From positions 682,001 through 746,000 of the forward strand of contig NZ_CANMAX010000001.1 in the NCBI RefSeq assembly GCF_947495995.1: a stretch of 64,000 bases of DNA, read 5' to 3'. Positions 16,331 through 25,834 of this stretch are shown here, one piece after another. A program made the position numbers and the translations under genes. Under the pieces are notes generated by a model. That model made no database searches and was not told the origin of the DNA. It saw nothing but the letters and a program-made list of their open reading frames with translations. Source of the DNA: an uncultured Tenacibaculum sp. (lineage in GTDB: Bacteria; Bacteroidota; Bacteroidia; Flavobacteriales; Flavobacteriaceae). Within the stretch, counting starts at the first letter, position 1. Each line of letters starts with the position of its first letter.

Positions 16331-18259
16331 ATGAAAAATAAGTTAGTAGTTTTTACTTTACTTTTTTTTACCTCATTGGTTTTTTCACAAAAACCAGATG
16401 TTAACAAAACTTTAGAGTCTATCGTTTCAAAAAAATATAAAGCATATTTTAAACTAGATTCTATTGTAAAAGTTCATCATAACTTAAATAAAATTTCAGA
16501 AGAAAGCTTTTACAAATTATACGAGAATAGCTTAAAAAACAACTATAAGATTGGTCAAATCTACGCTTACAACAATCTTGGAAAGGTGTTAAGAACTAAA
16601 GATGAATACGCCGAAGCTATTAAATATCACATAAAAGCCTTAAAGCTTGTTAATTCTTTGAAAGAAGACGATATTAAAGCTTACACTTTAAACCTTCTAG
16701 GTTCTTGCTACAGAAGATTAGATGATGTAAAAAATGCTTTAAATTGTCATCAAGATGCGTTATCGATTACTAAAAGAGCCAAGACTGAAACTTTAATAAA
16801 TCTGCATAACAAAAGTATTTCTATAAACAGTATTGGAAATATTTATCTTATTTTAAAACAGTACGACTTAGCACTTGATCAGTTTGAAAAATCGATTGTA
16901 ATATCAAAAGAGCTACAAAACAAATTAGGACTTGCTATTAACTATCAAAATATTGGTTTTAGTCAGCAAAACTTAGGGTTTTACGATCAAGCTATTGAAA
17001 GTTTCAACAAATCACTTGAAGTAAACGAAGAAATTAATTCTGACAGAGGAAAAATTATTTGTTATAATAGTTTAGCTAGCACGTATTTAAAAAAGTTAGA
17101 ATACGAGAAATCGTTAAAATTAATGGAAGAGATTTATCCTCTTGCATTGGCAAATAACAATAAATTTTACTTAGCTAGAACACTTACTAATTTAGGAATT
17201 GCTTATCTGAAAAACGATAAGTACAAAGAATCTGAGAAATACCTAAAAGAAGCAGTTGAATTATCTAAACAATATAATTTCAACCGAAGTCAGACTAGAA
17301 GTCAATATGCTTTAGCAGAATTATTTGAGGAAAAAAAAGAAGAAAAAACAGCATTAGATTTTTATAAAATTGCTGTTGATTTTGAAAAGAGAACACTACA
17401 AGAAAAAAATTTTTCCTATGTAAATAATCTTATCTCTAAACAAAACATCTTAGCTAAGATTAACGAAAGAGATAATATGGAAAGACAATTCCAAATTCAA
17501 GATTTAAGAACCGAACAAGACAGAAATATCTTAATTATTACACTTGTTACAATTGCCTTATCGAGTATTGCATTATATTCTGTTTACCGACAAAAGCTCT
17601 TGAATAACGATAGAAAAATCTTACTACTAGAGCAACAAGCATTACAAACACAAATGAATCCTCATTTTATTTTCAATGCTTTAAATTCTATCAAACTTTA
17701 TGTAATTAATAACGATCAGAAACAAGCAGTATACTACCTTAATAAATTCTCGAAGTTAATTCGTAACATCTTAGAAGTTTCAAAAGTAAAAGAGGTAAGT
17801 TTAAAGGAAGAACTGTCTACAATGGATCTATACATGACTATTGAGAATATTCGTTTCTCTAATGAAATAAATTATTCGCTAGATATTAATCCAGATTTAA
17901 ATACCGACACAATTAAAGTTCCGCCTTTAGTACTACAACCTTTCTTAGAAAATGCAATTTGGCACGGATTATCATCTAAAGAAGGTGAAAAAGAAATTAC
18001 ACTAACTGCACACAAAGTTTCCGACGATATTGTTTCTGTAAATATTATTGACAATGGTATTGGAAGAGAAGCTGCTGGCGCTATAAAAAGATCAAAGTCG
18101 CTTAAACGAAAATCGGTTGGTATTGATTTAACTATTGAGCGTTTAAAAACTTTTGCTGAAGATTATGAAGAAGAGTTTACGCTAACCTATCATGATTTAA
18201 CAAACGACTCTGGAGAACCTGCTGGAACTAGAGTATCGATACAATTTCCTGTAGTTTAA
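16331..18259 (+). CDS. TPR sensor kinase, LytS/His_kinase type
   Basis: 642 aa. A signal peptide (1-19) leads into periplasmic TPR repeats (about 60-345), a coiled stretch and one membrane helix (about 398-416). The kinase part has the phosphoacceptor His at about 445 in QMNPHFIFNALNS. The ATP-binding region follows (PLVLQPFLENAIWHGL, DNGIGR, SVGIDLTIERL). It is the cognate partner of the preceding LytTR regulator. The TPR sensor suggests it recognises a protein or peptide, but the ligand is unknown. Confidence 0.92.
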   Translation: MKNKLVVFTLLFFTSLVFSQKPDVNKTLESIVSKKYKAYFKLDSIVKVHHNLNKISEESFYKLYENSLKNNYKIGQIYAYNNLGKVLRTKDEYAEAIKYHIKALKLVNSLKEDDIKAYTLNLLGSCYRRLDDVKNALNCHQDALSITKRAKTETLINLHNKSISINSIGNIYLILKQYDLALDQFEKSIVISKELQNKLGLAINYQNIGFSQQNLGFYDQAIESFNKSLEVNEEINSDRGKIICYNSLASTYLKKLEYEKSLKLMEEIYPLALANNNKFYLARTLTNLGIAYLKNDKYKESEKYLKEAVELSKQYNFNRSQTRSQYALAELFEEKKEEKTALDFYKIAVDFEKRTLQEKNFSYVNNLISKQNILAKINERDNMERQFQIQDLRTEQDRNILIITLVTIALSSIALYSVYRQKLLNNDRKILLLEQQALQTQMNPHFIFNALNSIKLYVINNDQKQAVYYLNKFSKLIRNILEVSKVKEVSLKEELSTMDLYMTIENIRFSNEINYSLDINPDLNTDTIKVPPLVLQPFLENAIWHGLSSKEGEKEITLTAHKVSDDIVSVNIIDNGIGREAAGAIKRSKSLKRKSVGIDLTIERLKTFAEDYEEEFTLTYHDLTNDSGEPAGTRVSIQFPVV

Positions 18260-19338
18260 AATTCAAACTGTAACTGAACCCAAACCGGATCTTTCTTTTC
18301 TGTATTCAAATTTCCAAAAGATATTCCTAACAAACGCACAGAATTTTTAAGTTCTTCTTGTAAAAGCAACTCTTTAACAATTGGAAAAAACTCTTTTTTC
18401 TTCTGTATAAAATACGGTATTGTTTTACTTCTTGTTTGCTGAGTAAAATCACTATATTTTATTTTTAACGTTACTGTTTTTCCTTTGGTTTTGGATTTAT
18501 CCATTCGTCTTTCTAATTCATCAGCAATATGCTCTAGTTTTTCTAGCATAAAAATTTCAGAAGAAAGATTTTCATTAAACGTTCGTTCTGCGGCTATCGA
18601 TTTTCTAATTCTATTTGGCTTAACAGCACTATTATGAATTCCTCTAACAATATTATAATAATGTCCTCCTGACTTCCCAAAGAGCTTAGTCAACTCCTCT
18701 AAACTTCTATTTTTTAAATCTAATCCTTTAAAAATTCCATGGTTGTGCATTTTAGCTCTTGTCACCTTACCTACTCCATAAAATTTACCAACTGGCAATT
18801 CTTCTAAAAAAGGAATTACCTCTTCAGGATTGATTGTTTTTTGTCCGTTTGGTTTATTAATATCAGAAGCAACTTTAGCAATAAATTTATTGATAGAAAT
18901 TCCTGCAGAAGCTCTTAGCTCTAGTTCTTCCCAAATTCTATCTCTGATTTCTTTAGCAATTAAACTTGCAGAAGGATTACCTTTTTTATTTTCGGTAACA
19001 TCTAAATAAGCCTCATCTAAAGATAAAGGTTCAACCAAATCTGTATAATCGAAAAAAATCTGTCGAATCTTTGCTGAAATCTCTTTGTAACGCGCAAATC
19101 TTGGCTTTACAAATATGATATGTGGACATTTTTTCTTTGCTAAAACTCCGCTCATAGCAGAACGTACACCAAATTTTCGTGCTTCGTAACTTGCAGCAGA
19201 AACCACACCTCTAACCTCACTACCACCAACGGCAACGGGTTTCCCTCGTAATTCAGGATTATCCAATTGCTCTACAGACGCATAAAAAGCGTCCATATCT
19301 ACATGAATAATTTTTCGAAATGGTGGTTGTAATTCCAT
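18256..19338 (-). CDS. dinB: DNA polymerase IV (DinB)
   Basis: 360 aa Y-family polymerase. Catalytic acidic residues lie in IHVDMDAFYASVE (about 11-23) and SLDEAYLDVT (about 103-112). The helix-hairpin-helix region GVGKVTRAKMHNHGI and a little-finger domain follow. It performs translesion synthesis. The C-terminus ends LQLQF-like (WVQLQFEF), short of a longer tail, but a clamp-binding motif may be degenerate. It converges on the kinase gene with a 4-base overlap. Confidence 0.96.
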   Translation of the reverse strand: MELQPPFRKIIHVDMDAFYASVEQLDNPELRGKPVAVGGSEVRGVVSAASYEARKFGVRSAMSGVLAKKKCPHIIFVKPRFARYKEISAKIRQIFFDYTDLVEPLSLDEAYLDVTENKKGNPSASLIAKEIRDRIWEELELRASAGISINKFIAKVASDINKPNGQKTINPEEVIPFLEELPVGKFYGVGKVTRAKMHNHGIFKGLDLKNRSLEELTKLFGKSGGHYYNIVRGIHNSAVKPNRIRKSIAAERTFNENLSSEIFMLEKLEHIADELERRMDKSKTKGKTVTLKIKYSDFTQQTRSKTIPYFIQKKKEFFPIVKELLLQEELKNSVRLLGISFGNLNTEKKDPVWVQLQFEF

Positions 19339-19424
19339 TGTATAAAATTAAAAAAAGAATAATTTAAATTCATTTTAAAGTAAGATCTTATCTCGCTTAA
19401 AATACTTTTCTCTTCGTTTTGCCG

Positions 19425-19432
19425 TATCTTTG
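19425..19432 (+). promoter_or_regulatory. Promoter -7 element of ctaA
   Basis: TATCTTTG matches TAnnTTTG and lies 20 bases before the preferred ATG at 19453. Confidence 0.5.
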
Positions 19433-19452
19433 TTCAAATTTTTTGAGTGTCG

Positions 19453-20514
19453 ATGTTGTCAAAGATTAATAACTTACTCCATTACTTTAAATCTAGATTT
19501 CCTAGAATTACTAAAATTACTTTAATTTCTGTTTATTTAATCTTTTTAGCTGGTGCTGTTGTTCGTATGACAGGATCTGGAATGGGATGTCCTGACTGGC
19601 CTAAATGTTTTGGATATTTAATTCCACCTACTTCTGAAGAACAAATTACTTGGCAACCTAACAAAGAGTTCAAAAAAGGAATGATTATCGTTAAAGATGA
19701 AGTTCTTTTTGTTGCTCAGAATGATTTAAAAACTTCAGAAAACTTTACCGCTTCTAACTGGGAAAAATATACCAAACACGATTACGCTAAGTTTAATAAA
19801 TATCATACCTGGACAGAATACATTAATCGTTTAGCATCTGTTGTATCTGGTTTTGTATTTATCTTTTTAATTCTCGGTTCTATTAAGTTTTGGAACGAAA
19901 AAAGAAGTATTACACTACTCTCTTTCTTTGCTTTCTTTCTCATGGGATTTGAAGCTTGGTTGGGTAAAACAGTTGTAGACACTAACTTAAAACCGACAAT
20001 AATTACTATTCACATGGTTGTTGGTTTATTAATTATTGGGATATTATTGTATCTACATTTTACAGTTTCTGAAAACAAGAAAAGCCATCCGTATAACGCA
20101 ATGTTCAACAAGCTTTTAATTTTATCTGTGCTATTTTCAGTTGTTCAAATAGCAATGGGAACACAAGTTCGTCAGTTTATTGACGAGCAAGTAAAACAGT
20201 TTGGATTTGACAACAAGCAATACAGTTTAATGAATCCTAGTTTTAAGTTTTACTTTCATCGATCTTTTACTATTGCAATCGTACTGGTTAACTTCGGAAT
20301 GTTTTATTTGAATCAGATTAAAAACTTAGGTTATAAATTAGTTAACTGGATTGTATTCTTAATTTTCTTAGAAACCATTACTGGTATTTTAATGTATTAT
20401 GCTGAATTTCCTATCGGAACACAAGCTGTACACTTACTTGCTGGAGCTATTCTTTTCGGATTGCAATTCTATTTATGGATGCAGAGTAGAAAATCTATTG
20501 CTGTTTCGAACTAA
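19453..20514 (+). CDS. ctaA: Heme A synthase (CtaA/COX15 family)
   Basis: About 353 aa with eight membrane helices. The first helix is followed by GAVVRMTGSGMGCPDWPKCFG, here about residues 33-53, the family signature with its Cys pair. Heme-binding His positions are visible in YHTWTEYINR, IHMVVGL, YFHRSFT and AVHLLAG. It oxidises heme O to heme A for cytochrome oxidase in the inner membrane. A hydrophilic insert of about 60 residues in the first loop is seen in Bacteroidota homologues. A GTG six bases upstream is the alternative start. Confidence 0.93.
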   Translation: MLSKINNLLHYFKSRFPRITKITLISVYLIFLAGAVVRMTGSGMGCPDWPKCFGYLIPPTSEEQITWQPNKEFKKGMIIVKDEVLFVAQNDLKTSENFTASNWEKYTKHDYAKFNKYHTWTEYINRLASVVSGFVFIFLILGSIKFWNEKRSITLLSFFAFFLMGFEAWLGKTVVDTNLKPTIITIHMVVGLLIIGILLYLHFTVSENKKSHPYNAMFNKLLILSVLFSVVQIAMGTQVRQFIDEQVKQFGFDNKQYSLMNPSFKFYFHRSFTIAIVLVNFGMFYLNQIKNLGYKLVNWIVFLIFLETITGILMYYAEFPIGTQAVHLLAGAILFGLQFYLWMQSRKSIAVSN

Positions 20515-21305
20515 TAAATTTGAAAGTGAATATGATCGTCATGACGCACTGCTTGACATCCATGATATCTAACTTTTTTATTTCTTAGTCTTAATCTAGA
20601 TCTTAAATGCGGCTCTACAAAAAGTTTCTGAACTTCTTTTTGCTTTAGGATAGTATTAATCAAAAACTTTGTTCCTTTATTTGAAAGCTGAATATCTTTA
20701 TTGATACTTCCGAAAGTTAAATATTTAGGAAAATCATATTGCCATTTCCCTCTCTTTTTACAAACTGAAATTTGGTCGTGTTCTTTTTTTGTTGGTCCAC
20801 TAAAAACTCCATAACCACTAATCGATTTTTTCTTATTCGTCAACAGATTTCCATCCTCATAAATTAGAGAAACATCAATCTTTTTTCCATCGTTATGACT
20901 TAAATGTGGAAGCAAAGGAAAGCCATTGAAAAAAGGGAAATTCGCATCTAAATACACAAGTTTAATTCCTTTATGTTTTTTATGTAATTCTTGACTTACT
21001 TCAGATAAAACTTTGTTCAATTCCGGAACAACATAATTTCTATTCGTTATTAAATAAACAAATGAATTGGGCTGTAAATATTCTGAGTTTTTAATCTTTT
21101 CTCGACCAAAAAAAGGAGCTAATTCAGGTAAAACAAAAAGCGATATAATAGCATAAGAAAATATGAAAGTTAGCAATTTGAACTTTCTATTTCTCTTTCT
21201 AAAAACAAAGATGGTTATCAAATAAATAACTCCGCCTACTTGAGTTAAAATTGTAAGCAAAAAAGTTATGAATAGATGAAAAACAGTTTTAATTATCACC
21301 TTCAA
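20511..21305 (-). CDS. Membrane-anchored MepA-like murein peptidase
   Basis: 264 aa. Two N-terminal hydrophobic segments (about 5-33 and 43-62) are followed by a domain with the zinc motif of LAS peptidases. The motif reads HLSHNDGKKIDVSL (His and Asp about 7 apart) and the C-terminal HDDHIHFQIY. This matches MepA-type penicillin-insensitive endopeptidases, which cut peptidoglycan cross-links. The Cys in YHGCQAVRHDDH is also reminiscent of MepA. It overlaps the preceding small membrane protein by 17 bases. Assignment to the LAS fold is good; the exact bond cut is inferred. Confidence 0.75.
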   Translation of the reverse strand: MKVIIKTVFHLFITFLLTILTQVGGVIYLITIFVFRKRNRKFKLLTFIFSYAIISLFVLPELAPFFGREKIKNSEYLQPNSFVYLITNRNYVVPELNKVLSEVSQELHKKHKGIKLVYLDANFPFFNGFPLLPHLSHNDGKKIDVSLIYEDGNLLTNKKKSISGYGVFSGPTKKEHDQISVCKKRGKWQYDFPKYLTFGSINKDIQLSNKGTKFLINTILKQKEVQKLFVEPHLRSRLRLRNKKVRYHGCQAVRHDDHIHFQIY

Positions 21306-21693
21306 ACAATCTGGTTTTTGTTTTCTTAAACTGATCTATAAAAAGCTCTTTTTGTTTGTTTCCTTTCACTCTAAAACTCATAATCAATCCAACACTTAAC
21401 ACTAGAAAAAGAATAACAGGAAACCAATTATTTTTATAGATAAAATAAACATCTGTCAATAAAAGAATCAAAAGAAAAATTCTAAAACTATAATTGGTAG
21501 GAAATATGTAATCGTGACTTAAAATAAAGTTATTTCCACTTGTTAACTTTCCAATTATTCTGATGTTATTAGACTTTGATGTTCGTGCAAATTCAAAATA
21601 TTCTGGACTTATGTTTCCTTCGTAATGTTTCTCTAAAACTAACTGATTTAGAACTTTGAATAATGTATCGTTGTTTTCTAATATCGTCTCCAT
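21289..21693 (-). CDS. Hypothetical two-helix membrane protein
   Basis: 134 aa. A soluble N-terminal part (1-67) is followed by two adjacent membrane helices (about 68-84 and 89-106) and a basic tail. No family is recognised. It lies between gldD (10 bases upstream) and the MepA-like gene (17-base overlap), so it is probably translated from the same mRNA as both. Confidence 0.7.
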   Translation of the reverse strand: METILENNDTLFKVLNQLVLEKHYEGNISPEYFEFARTSKSNNIRIIGKLTSGNNFILSHDYIFPTNYSFRIFLLILLLTDVYFIYKNNWFPVILFLVLSVGLIMSFRVKGNKQKELFIDQFKKTKTRLFEGDN

Positions 21694-21703
21694 AATAAAC
21701 GAT

Positions 21704-22264
21704 TTAATCCATGTTTTTCCACTTCAGAGTCTCCATCATTTTAATCATATCCTTTTTGATATAATCTACTGCTGGCAAAACACTATCGAAATTAGGTTTT
21801 GAATAAAAGAAAAGTGAAGCTTTTAAAAAGTGCTCTGTACTATCGGTAACATGAAATTGAACCTGTGAAGCTGCATTTCCGTATATGAAATACATTTTTC
21901 CATATACTTTTTGTTCTTCATTTATATAATCTTCAGTGTTAGAAATATTATCTGCTTTAACAGTATGTTCAAACACTAACTTTTCTGCTTCAATTAACAA
22001 CTCTTTTAAGTTATTATCGACTGGTCTGTAAGTTATATCAACAGAAGCTTTTAATTCTGGATATCTAATTTTCAACCAATTTTTAGGTAACGTTTTAACT
22101 TGTACTTTTTTAGAAACTTCAAAAGAATAAGGACGTTCTACTGTTATTCTTTCGTAAGTAGGGTTTTCGTATTGTAGACTTAAATATGCTTTAGGTTTAG
22201 GTAACGTTTCTCCACCACACCCTACTAAAATCATCATCAAAAAAACACATAAATACCTATACAT
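21704..22264 (-). CDS. gldD: Gliding motility lipoprotein GldD
   Basis: 186 aa. The lipobox VGC (Cys 16) is followed by the GldD hallmark PKPKAYLSLQYENPTYE. GldD is an essential component of Bacteroidota gliding and is linked to the type IX secretion machinery. It overlaps gldE by 8 bases in the order ssb-gldE-gldD known from Flavobacterium, which secures the call. Confidence 0.93.
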   Translation of the reverse strand: MYRYLCVFLMMILVGCGGETLPKPKAYLSLQYENPTYERITVERPYSFEVSKKVQVKTLPKNWLKIRYPELKASVDITYRPVDNNLKELLIEAEKLVFEHTVKADNISNTEDYINEEQKVYGKMYFIYGNAASQVQFHVTDSTEHFLKASLFFYSKPNFDSVLPAVDYIKKDMIKMMETLKWKNMD

Positions 22265-23588
22265 TTCTAGTAACTTTTACTTGTTTAATTCTTTTTCTAT
22301 CTAACGCCTCTATTGTAAACGTATAATTTTTAAAATTTATTTTCTCTCCTTTTCTTGGAAACTTTCCAGAAACTTCAAGAATAAAACCAGCTAAGGTTTC
22401 ACTTTCACCTTTATGATCTTCAAAAATCTCTTCATCTTCATCTAAAACTCTGCATAAATCTTTAACCGTTACTTTCCCTTCAAAAATGAAATTATTAATA
22501 TCTAATTTAGAATATGTAAGATCATCATCGTCAAACTCATCATTTATATCTCCTACAATTTCTTCTATAACATCTTCTAAAGTTACAATACCACTTGTTC
22601 CTCCATATTCATCGACAACTATAGCTAAATGATTTTTTCTTTCTTGAAAATCCTTTAGCAAATCATCTAATTTCTTGTTTTCAGGAACAAAAAATGGTTT
22701 TCTCAACAAAGAAAGCCAGTCAAAATTCTTTTTATTAAGATGAGCTAGTAAATCTTTAGCATATAATATACCAACAATATTATCGATGTTTTCTTCATAA
22801 ACCGGATTTCTAGAATACCCGTTTTCTAATATTGTACTTAATACTTTTTCATATGAATCTGAACTCGATATTGCACAAACATCTGTTCTAGGTTTCATAA
22901 TTTGAACTGTTTCTGTATTTCCAAAAGTAACAATACCTTCGAGTATTTTTTGCTCATCTTTTGTCGTAGCATCTTCTGATGTTAGCTCTAAAGCTTGTGA
23001 TAATCTTTCTACTGATAGATTGTTGTTTTTGTTTCCTAATTTACTCTCAACAACATTTGTTAAACTAGTAAGAGGAACGCTAAGCGGACTCAGAATTGCG
23101 TTTAAAACATCTAACGGTTTTGCTATAAAACTTGCAAATTGTAATGATTTTCTGCTGGCGTAAACCTTCGGAAGCACTTCTCCAAATAAGAGAATTAAAA
23201 AGGTAACTAATCCAACCTGGATTATAATTTTTACAACAGATTCAGAAATTGAAAACACACCTAAGTCTAAAGAAAAGTTTATGTTTCCAAACATAAATTC
23301 ATCTAGCGAAGCAAAAATTAATACTACAAGAATATTAATAAAGTTGTTTGTGATTAATATTGTTCCAAGTAGTTTTTTTGGTTTTTCTAGCAGTTTTACA
23401 ACAGTACTTTTTCCTTTAGTTTTTTCTTCAAGCTCATCTAACTCAGTTTGAGATAATGAGAAAAAAGCAACTTCTGCACCAGAAATTAAAGCCGAACATA
23501 TTAATAGAATTAATAATACGATTAGACTGACTGAATTAAAGAGCGTTGTGCTTGCTGCTACCAATAAAAGATGGGGTTCTGGATCCAA
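22257..23588 (-). CDS. gldE: Gliding motility-associated protein GldE (CorC/CNNM-like)
   Basis: 443 aa. A DUF21/CNNM membrane domain (about 15-190, ISGAEVAFFSLSQTELDELE) is followed by a CBS pair (about 215-345, with EYGGTSGIVTLEDVIEEIVG, the family signature) and a CorC_HlyC C-terminal domain. GldE supports GldD in gliding and may export divalent cations. It lies 19 bases downstream of ssb and overlaps gldD. Confidence 0.93.
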   Translation of the reverse strand: MDPEPHLLLVAASTTLFNSVSLIVLLILLICSALISGAEVAFFSLSQTELDELEEKTKGKSTVVKLLEKPKKLLGTILITNNFINILVVLIFASLDEFMFGNINFSLDLGVFSISESVVKIIIQVGLVTFLILLFGEVLPKVYASRKSLQFASFIAKPLDVLNAILSPLSVPLTSLTNVVESKLGNKNNNLSVERLSQALELTSEDATTKDEQKILEGIVTFGNTETVQIMKPRTDVCAISSSDSYEKVLSTILENGYSRNPVYEENIDNIVGILYAKDLLAHLNKKNFDWLSLLRKPFFVPENKKLDDLLKDFQERKNHLAIVVDEYGGTSGIVTLEDVIEEIVGDINDEFDDDDLTYSKLDINNFIFEGKVTVKDLCRVLDEDEEIFEDHKGESETLAGFILEVSGKFPRKGEKINFKNYTFTIEALDRKRIKQVKVTRNV

Positions 23589-23607
23589 TTCTTAAATTTT
23601 AGTTAGA

Positions 23608-24039
23608 CTAGAAAGGTAAATCATCATCGCCACTAGGAGCTACATTTTGATTCGTATTTCCTTGCATTGGAGGTTGATTTTGTTCACCAGGACTATTTAA
23701 ATCGTTCTTGGTAGTTAAGAATGTCATCTCTTGAACATGGATTTCAGTAGTATATCTTTTCTGACCTTCAACTTCGTATTGACGGTTTTTAATTCTTCCT
23801 TCTAAATATACTTTATCTCCTTTGCTTAGATATTTTTCACAAATTTCGGCAAGCTTATTTCGTACTACAATATTGTGCCAATCTGTATTAGTTACTCTTT
23901 CTCCTGTTTGCCTATTTGTATATGTTTCGTTTGTAGCTAAAGGAAAACGCCCTACCGCATTTCCTTCATCAAATCGATACATTTTAATTTCATCTCCTAA
24001 GTGACCAATAAGTATTACTTTGTTTATCGTTCCTGCCAT
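23608..24039 (-). CDS. ssb: Single-stranded DNA-binding protein
   Basis: 143 aa. The OB-fold starts NKVILIGHLGDEIKMYRFD and contains WHNIVVRNKLAEI and YLSKGDKVYLEGR. A Gln/Asn/Gly-rich linker leads to the acidic tip DDDLPF, the protein-interaction tail. It protects ssDNA in replication and repair. It is 33 bases downstream of mutY. Confidence 0.97.
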   Translation of the reverse strand: MAGTINKVILIGHLGDEIKMYRFDEGNAVGRFPLATNETYTNRQTGERVTNTDWHNIVVRNKLAEICEKYLSKGDKVYLEGRIKNRQYEVEGQKRYTTEIHVQEMTFLTTKNDLNSPGEQNQPPMQGNTNQNVAPSGDDDLPF

Positions 24040-24072
24040 TTTTTTACACTGTGTAATTTCAAATATACAAAT

Positions 24073-25116
24073 TTAGTTGTTCTGCTTTTTGTATTCTAAT
24101 AAAAAATTGTTGATAAGCACTGGTACTGGATATTCAGCTACATTTTTCCATTTAATTAGTTCTGCTTCGAGATTCTTTGTAGTAACAATCCAAAACTTTG
24201 TAAATAAATGTTGATGCGATAATTTATGAACTACATCTTTAGTATTGAATAATTGAATTTTTACCTCTTCATTAAAAAGTTTATTAAACTCAGCTGTATT
24301 TACTAAATCTTCTACATCTATACTTTTATTTGTTTCTATTAAAGGAAACTCATAAAGACCTTCCCAAATTCCTTTACCTTCTCTTTTGTTTAGTATTGTT
24401 TCTCCATTGTTCTCTACAACCAAATAATTAAAATATCGTTTCTTAATTTTTAGTTTCTTTTCCTTAACGGGTAATTCATCAACACGATTTTTAGCTAGTG
24501 CAATACAACTATCAGATAAAGGACATTCTCCACAATTAGGACTTTTAGGCTTGCATTGTATTGCTCCAAAATCCATAATCGCTTGATTATAGGTCCCTAT
24601 GTTTTCTTTATCAATAATTTGTTGTGCTAACTCTTTAAAATCTTTTATCCCTTTGGTAGAATTTATTGGAGTATCGATACCATAATAACGAGAAAGTACA
24701 CGATACACATTACCATCTACAACTGCGGTTGGTTCGTTATAACATATAGATGCAATAGCTGATGCAGTATAATCACCTACACCTTTCAATTTTAATAAAC
24801 CTTTATATGTATTAGGAAAAACTCCGTTTAATTCTTCAGCAATATATTTTGCTGTAAAATGTAAATTTCTTGCTCGAGAGTAATATCCTAATCCTTGCCA
24901 CAGTTTTAAAACATAACTTTCATCGGCATTTGCAAGATCAAAAACCGTTGGAAAAGCCTCTGTAAATTTCAAATAATAGGGTAAACCTTGTGCAACTCTT
25001 GTTTGTTGAAGCATGATTTCACTCAACCAAATATGGTAAGGATTTTTTGTTTTTCTCCAAGGCAGTTCTCTGTTGTTTTTTAAATACCAGTTGATCAGTA
25101 CTTTACTAAAATCCAT
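24073..25116 (-). CDS. mutY: A/G-specific adenine glycosylase MutY
   Basis: 347 aa. The N-terminal glycosylase domain has WRKTKNPYHIWLSEIMLQQTR and the helix-hairpin-helix LKGVGDYTASAIAS with the catalytic Asp in VVDGNV. The 4Fe-4S cluster motif C-x6-C-x2-C-x5-C is intact in CKPKSPNCGECPLSDSC. A C-terminal NUDIX-like domain recognises 8-oxoguanine. It removes A mispaired with 8-oxoG. It is divergent from the HU gene. Confidence 0.96.
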   Translation of the reverse strand: MDFSKVLINWYLKNNRELPWRKTKNPYHIWLSEIMLQQTRVAQGLPYYLKFTEAFPTVFDLANADESYVLKLWQGLGYYSRARNLHFTAKYIAEELNGVFPNTYKGLLKLKGVGDYTASAIASICYNEPTAVVDGNVYRVLSRYYGIDTPINSTKGIKDFKELAQQIIDKENIGTYNQAIMDFGAIQCKPKSPNCGECPLSDSCIALAKNRVDELPVKEKKLKIKKRYFNYLVVENNGETILNKREGKGIWEGLYEFPLIETNKSIDVEDLVNTAEFNKLFNEEVKIQLFNTKDVVHKLSHQHLFTKFWIVTTKNLEAELIKWKNVAEYPVPVLINNFLLEYKKQNN

Positions 25117-25200
25117 TAATTAAAAGTTGTAATCACGAAATTACTGTATTTTATTTAGATTTTTTTAAGAACAATTATTTTTCGAATTGATTAATTATCA

Positions 25201-25208
25201 TATATTTG
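25201..25208 (+). promoter_or_regulatory. Promoter -7 element of the HU gene
   Basis: TATATTTG, an exact TAnnTTTG, lies 49 bases before the HU start codon. Confidence 0.55.
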
Positions 25209-25257
25209 CACCCTCGTAAAATTAAATTCACAACATATAATATAAAATATATATACA

Positions 25258-25548
25258 ATGACAAAAGCAGATATCGTATCGAAGATTTCAGACAAAACAG
25301 GAATAGAGAAGGCAGATGTTTTAGCTACTGTAGAGGCGTTCATGTCTGAGGTAAAAGATTCTTTAGAGAGTGGAGATAATGTATATTTAAGAGGTTTTGG
25401 AAGCTTTATCATCAAAACAAGAGCTGAAAAAACAGGTAGAAATATTTCTAAAAATACTACGATTAAAATTCCTGCACACAACATTCCAGCTTTTAAACCA
25501 GCTAAAACTTTTACTGAGGGTGTTAAAGCTAAAGTTGCAGTAAAGTAA
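25258..25548 (+). CDS. HU/IHF-family DNA-binding protein
   Basis: 96 aa with the HU fold: MTKADIVSKISDKTGIEK at the start, GDNVYLRGFGSF before the beta arm, and the arm residues GRNISKNTTIKIPAHNIPAFKP with the DNA-intercalating Pro in IPA. It bends and compacts DNA. The order HU, small basic protein, RNase G recurs in Bacteroidota. Confidence 0.95.
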   Translation: MTKADIVSKISDKTGIEKADVLATVEAFMSEVKDSLESGDNVYLRGFGSFIIKTRAEKTGRNISKNTTIKIPAHNIPAFKPAKTFTEGVKAKVAVK

Positions 25549-25592
25549 GATATTAACCTACTCTTTAACAAGAGTTTAAAACATTTTGAAAT

Positions 25593-25682
25593 ATGCCTAG
25601 TGGTAAAAAAAGAAAGAGAGCTAAGATCTCTACACACAAAAGAAAGAAAAGAGCACGAGCTAATCGTCACAAGAAAAAGTAA
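25593..25682 (+). CDS. 29-aa highly basic conserved protein (mS38/AURKAIP1-like motif)
   Basis: 29 aa: MPSGKKRKRAKI, then a Lys/Arg/His-rich remainder ending NRHKKK. More than half the residues are basic. The pattern KKRxRxKxxTHKRKKRxRxNRHKKK resembles the C-terminal RNA-binding motif of mitochondrial mS38 (AURKAIP1/COX24). I therefore infer a ribosome-associated protein. It starts 44 bases after the HU stop and has its own terminator overlapping the stop codon. It is short enough to be missed by gene callers. Confidence 0.8.
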   Translation: MPSGKKRKRAKISTHKRKKRARANRHKKK

Positions 25683-25705
25683 GTAGATTATTCTACTTAC
25701 TTTTT
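25674..25705 (+). terminator. Terminator overlapping the end of the 29-aa gene
   Basis: Arms AAAAAGTAAGTAGA and TCTACTTACTTTTT with a TTAT loop form a 14-bp perfect stem that overlaps the last codons and stop of the small gene. Confidence 0.75.
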
Positions 25706-25834
25706 CGTTTGTTTAAAAAAACACAAAAGTTCTTTGAAATAGAGGTTTTAAACCTCTAATTGGTATTTAAAAAATACCTGCTTAAACAATCTTAATCAGT
25801 CTTCGTTTTTTACGTAGACACAAAATTTATTCAG

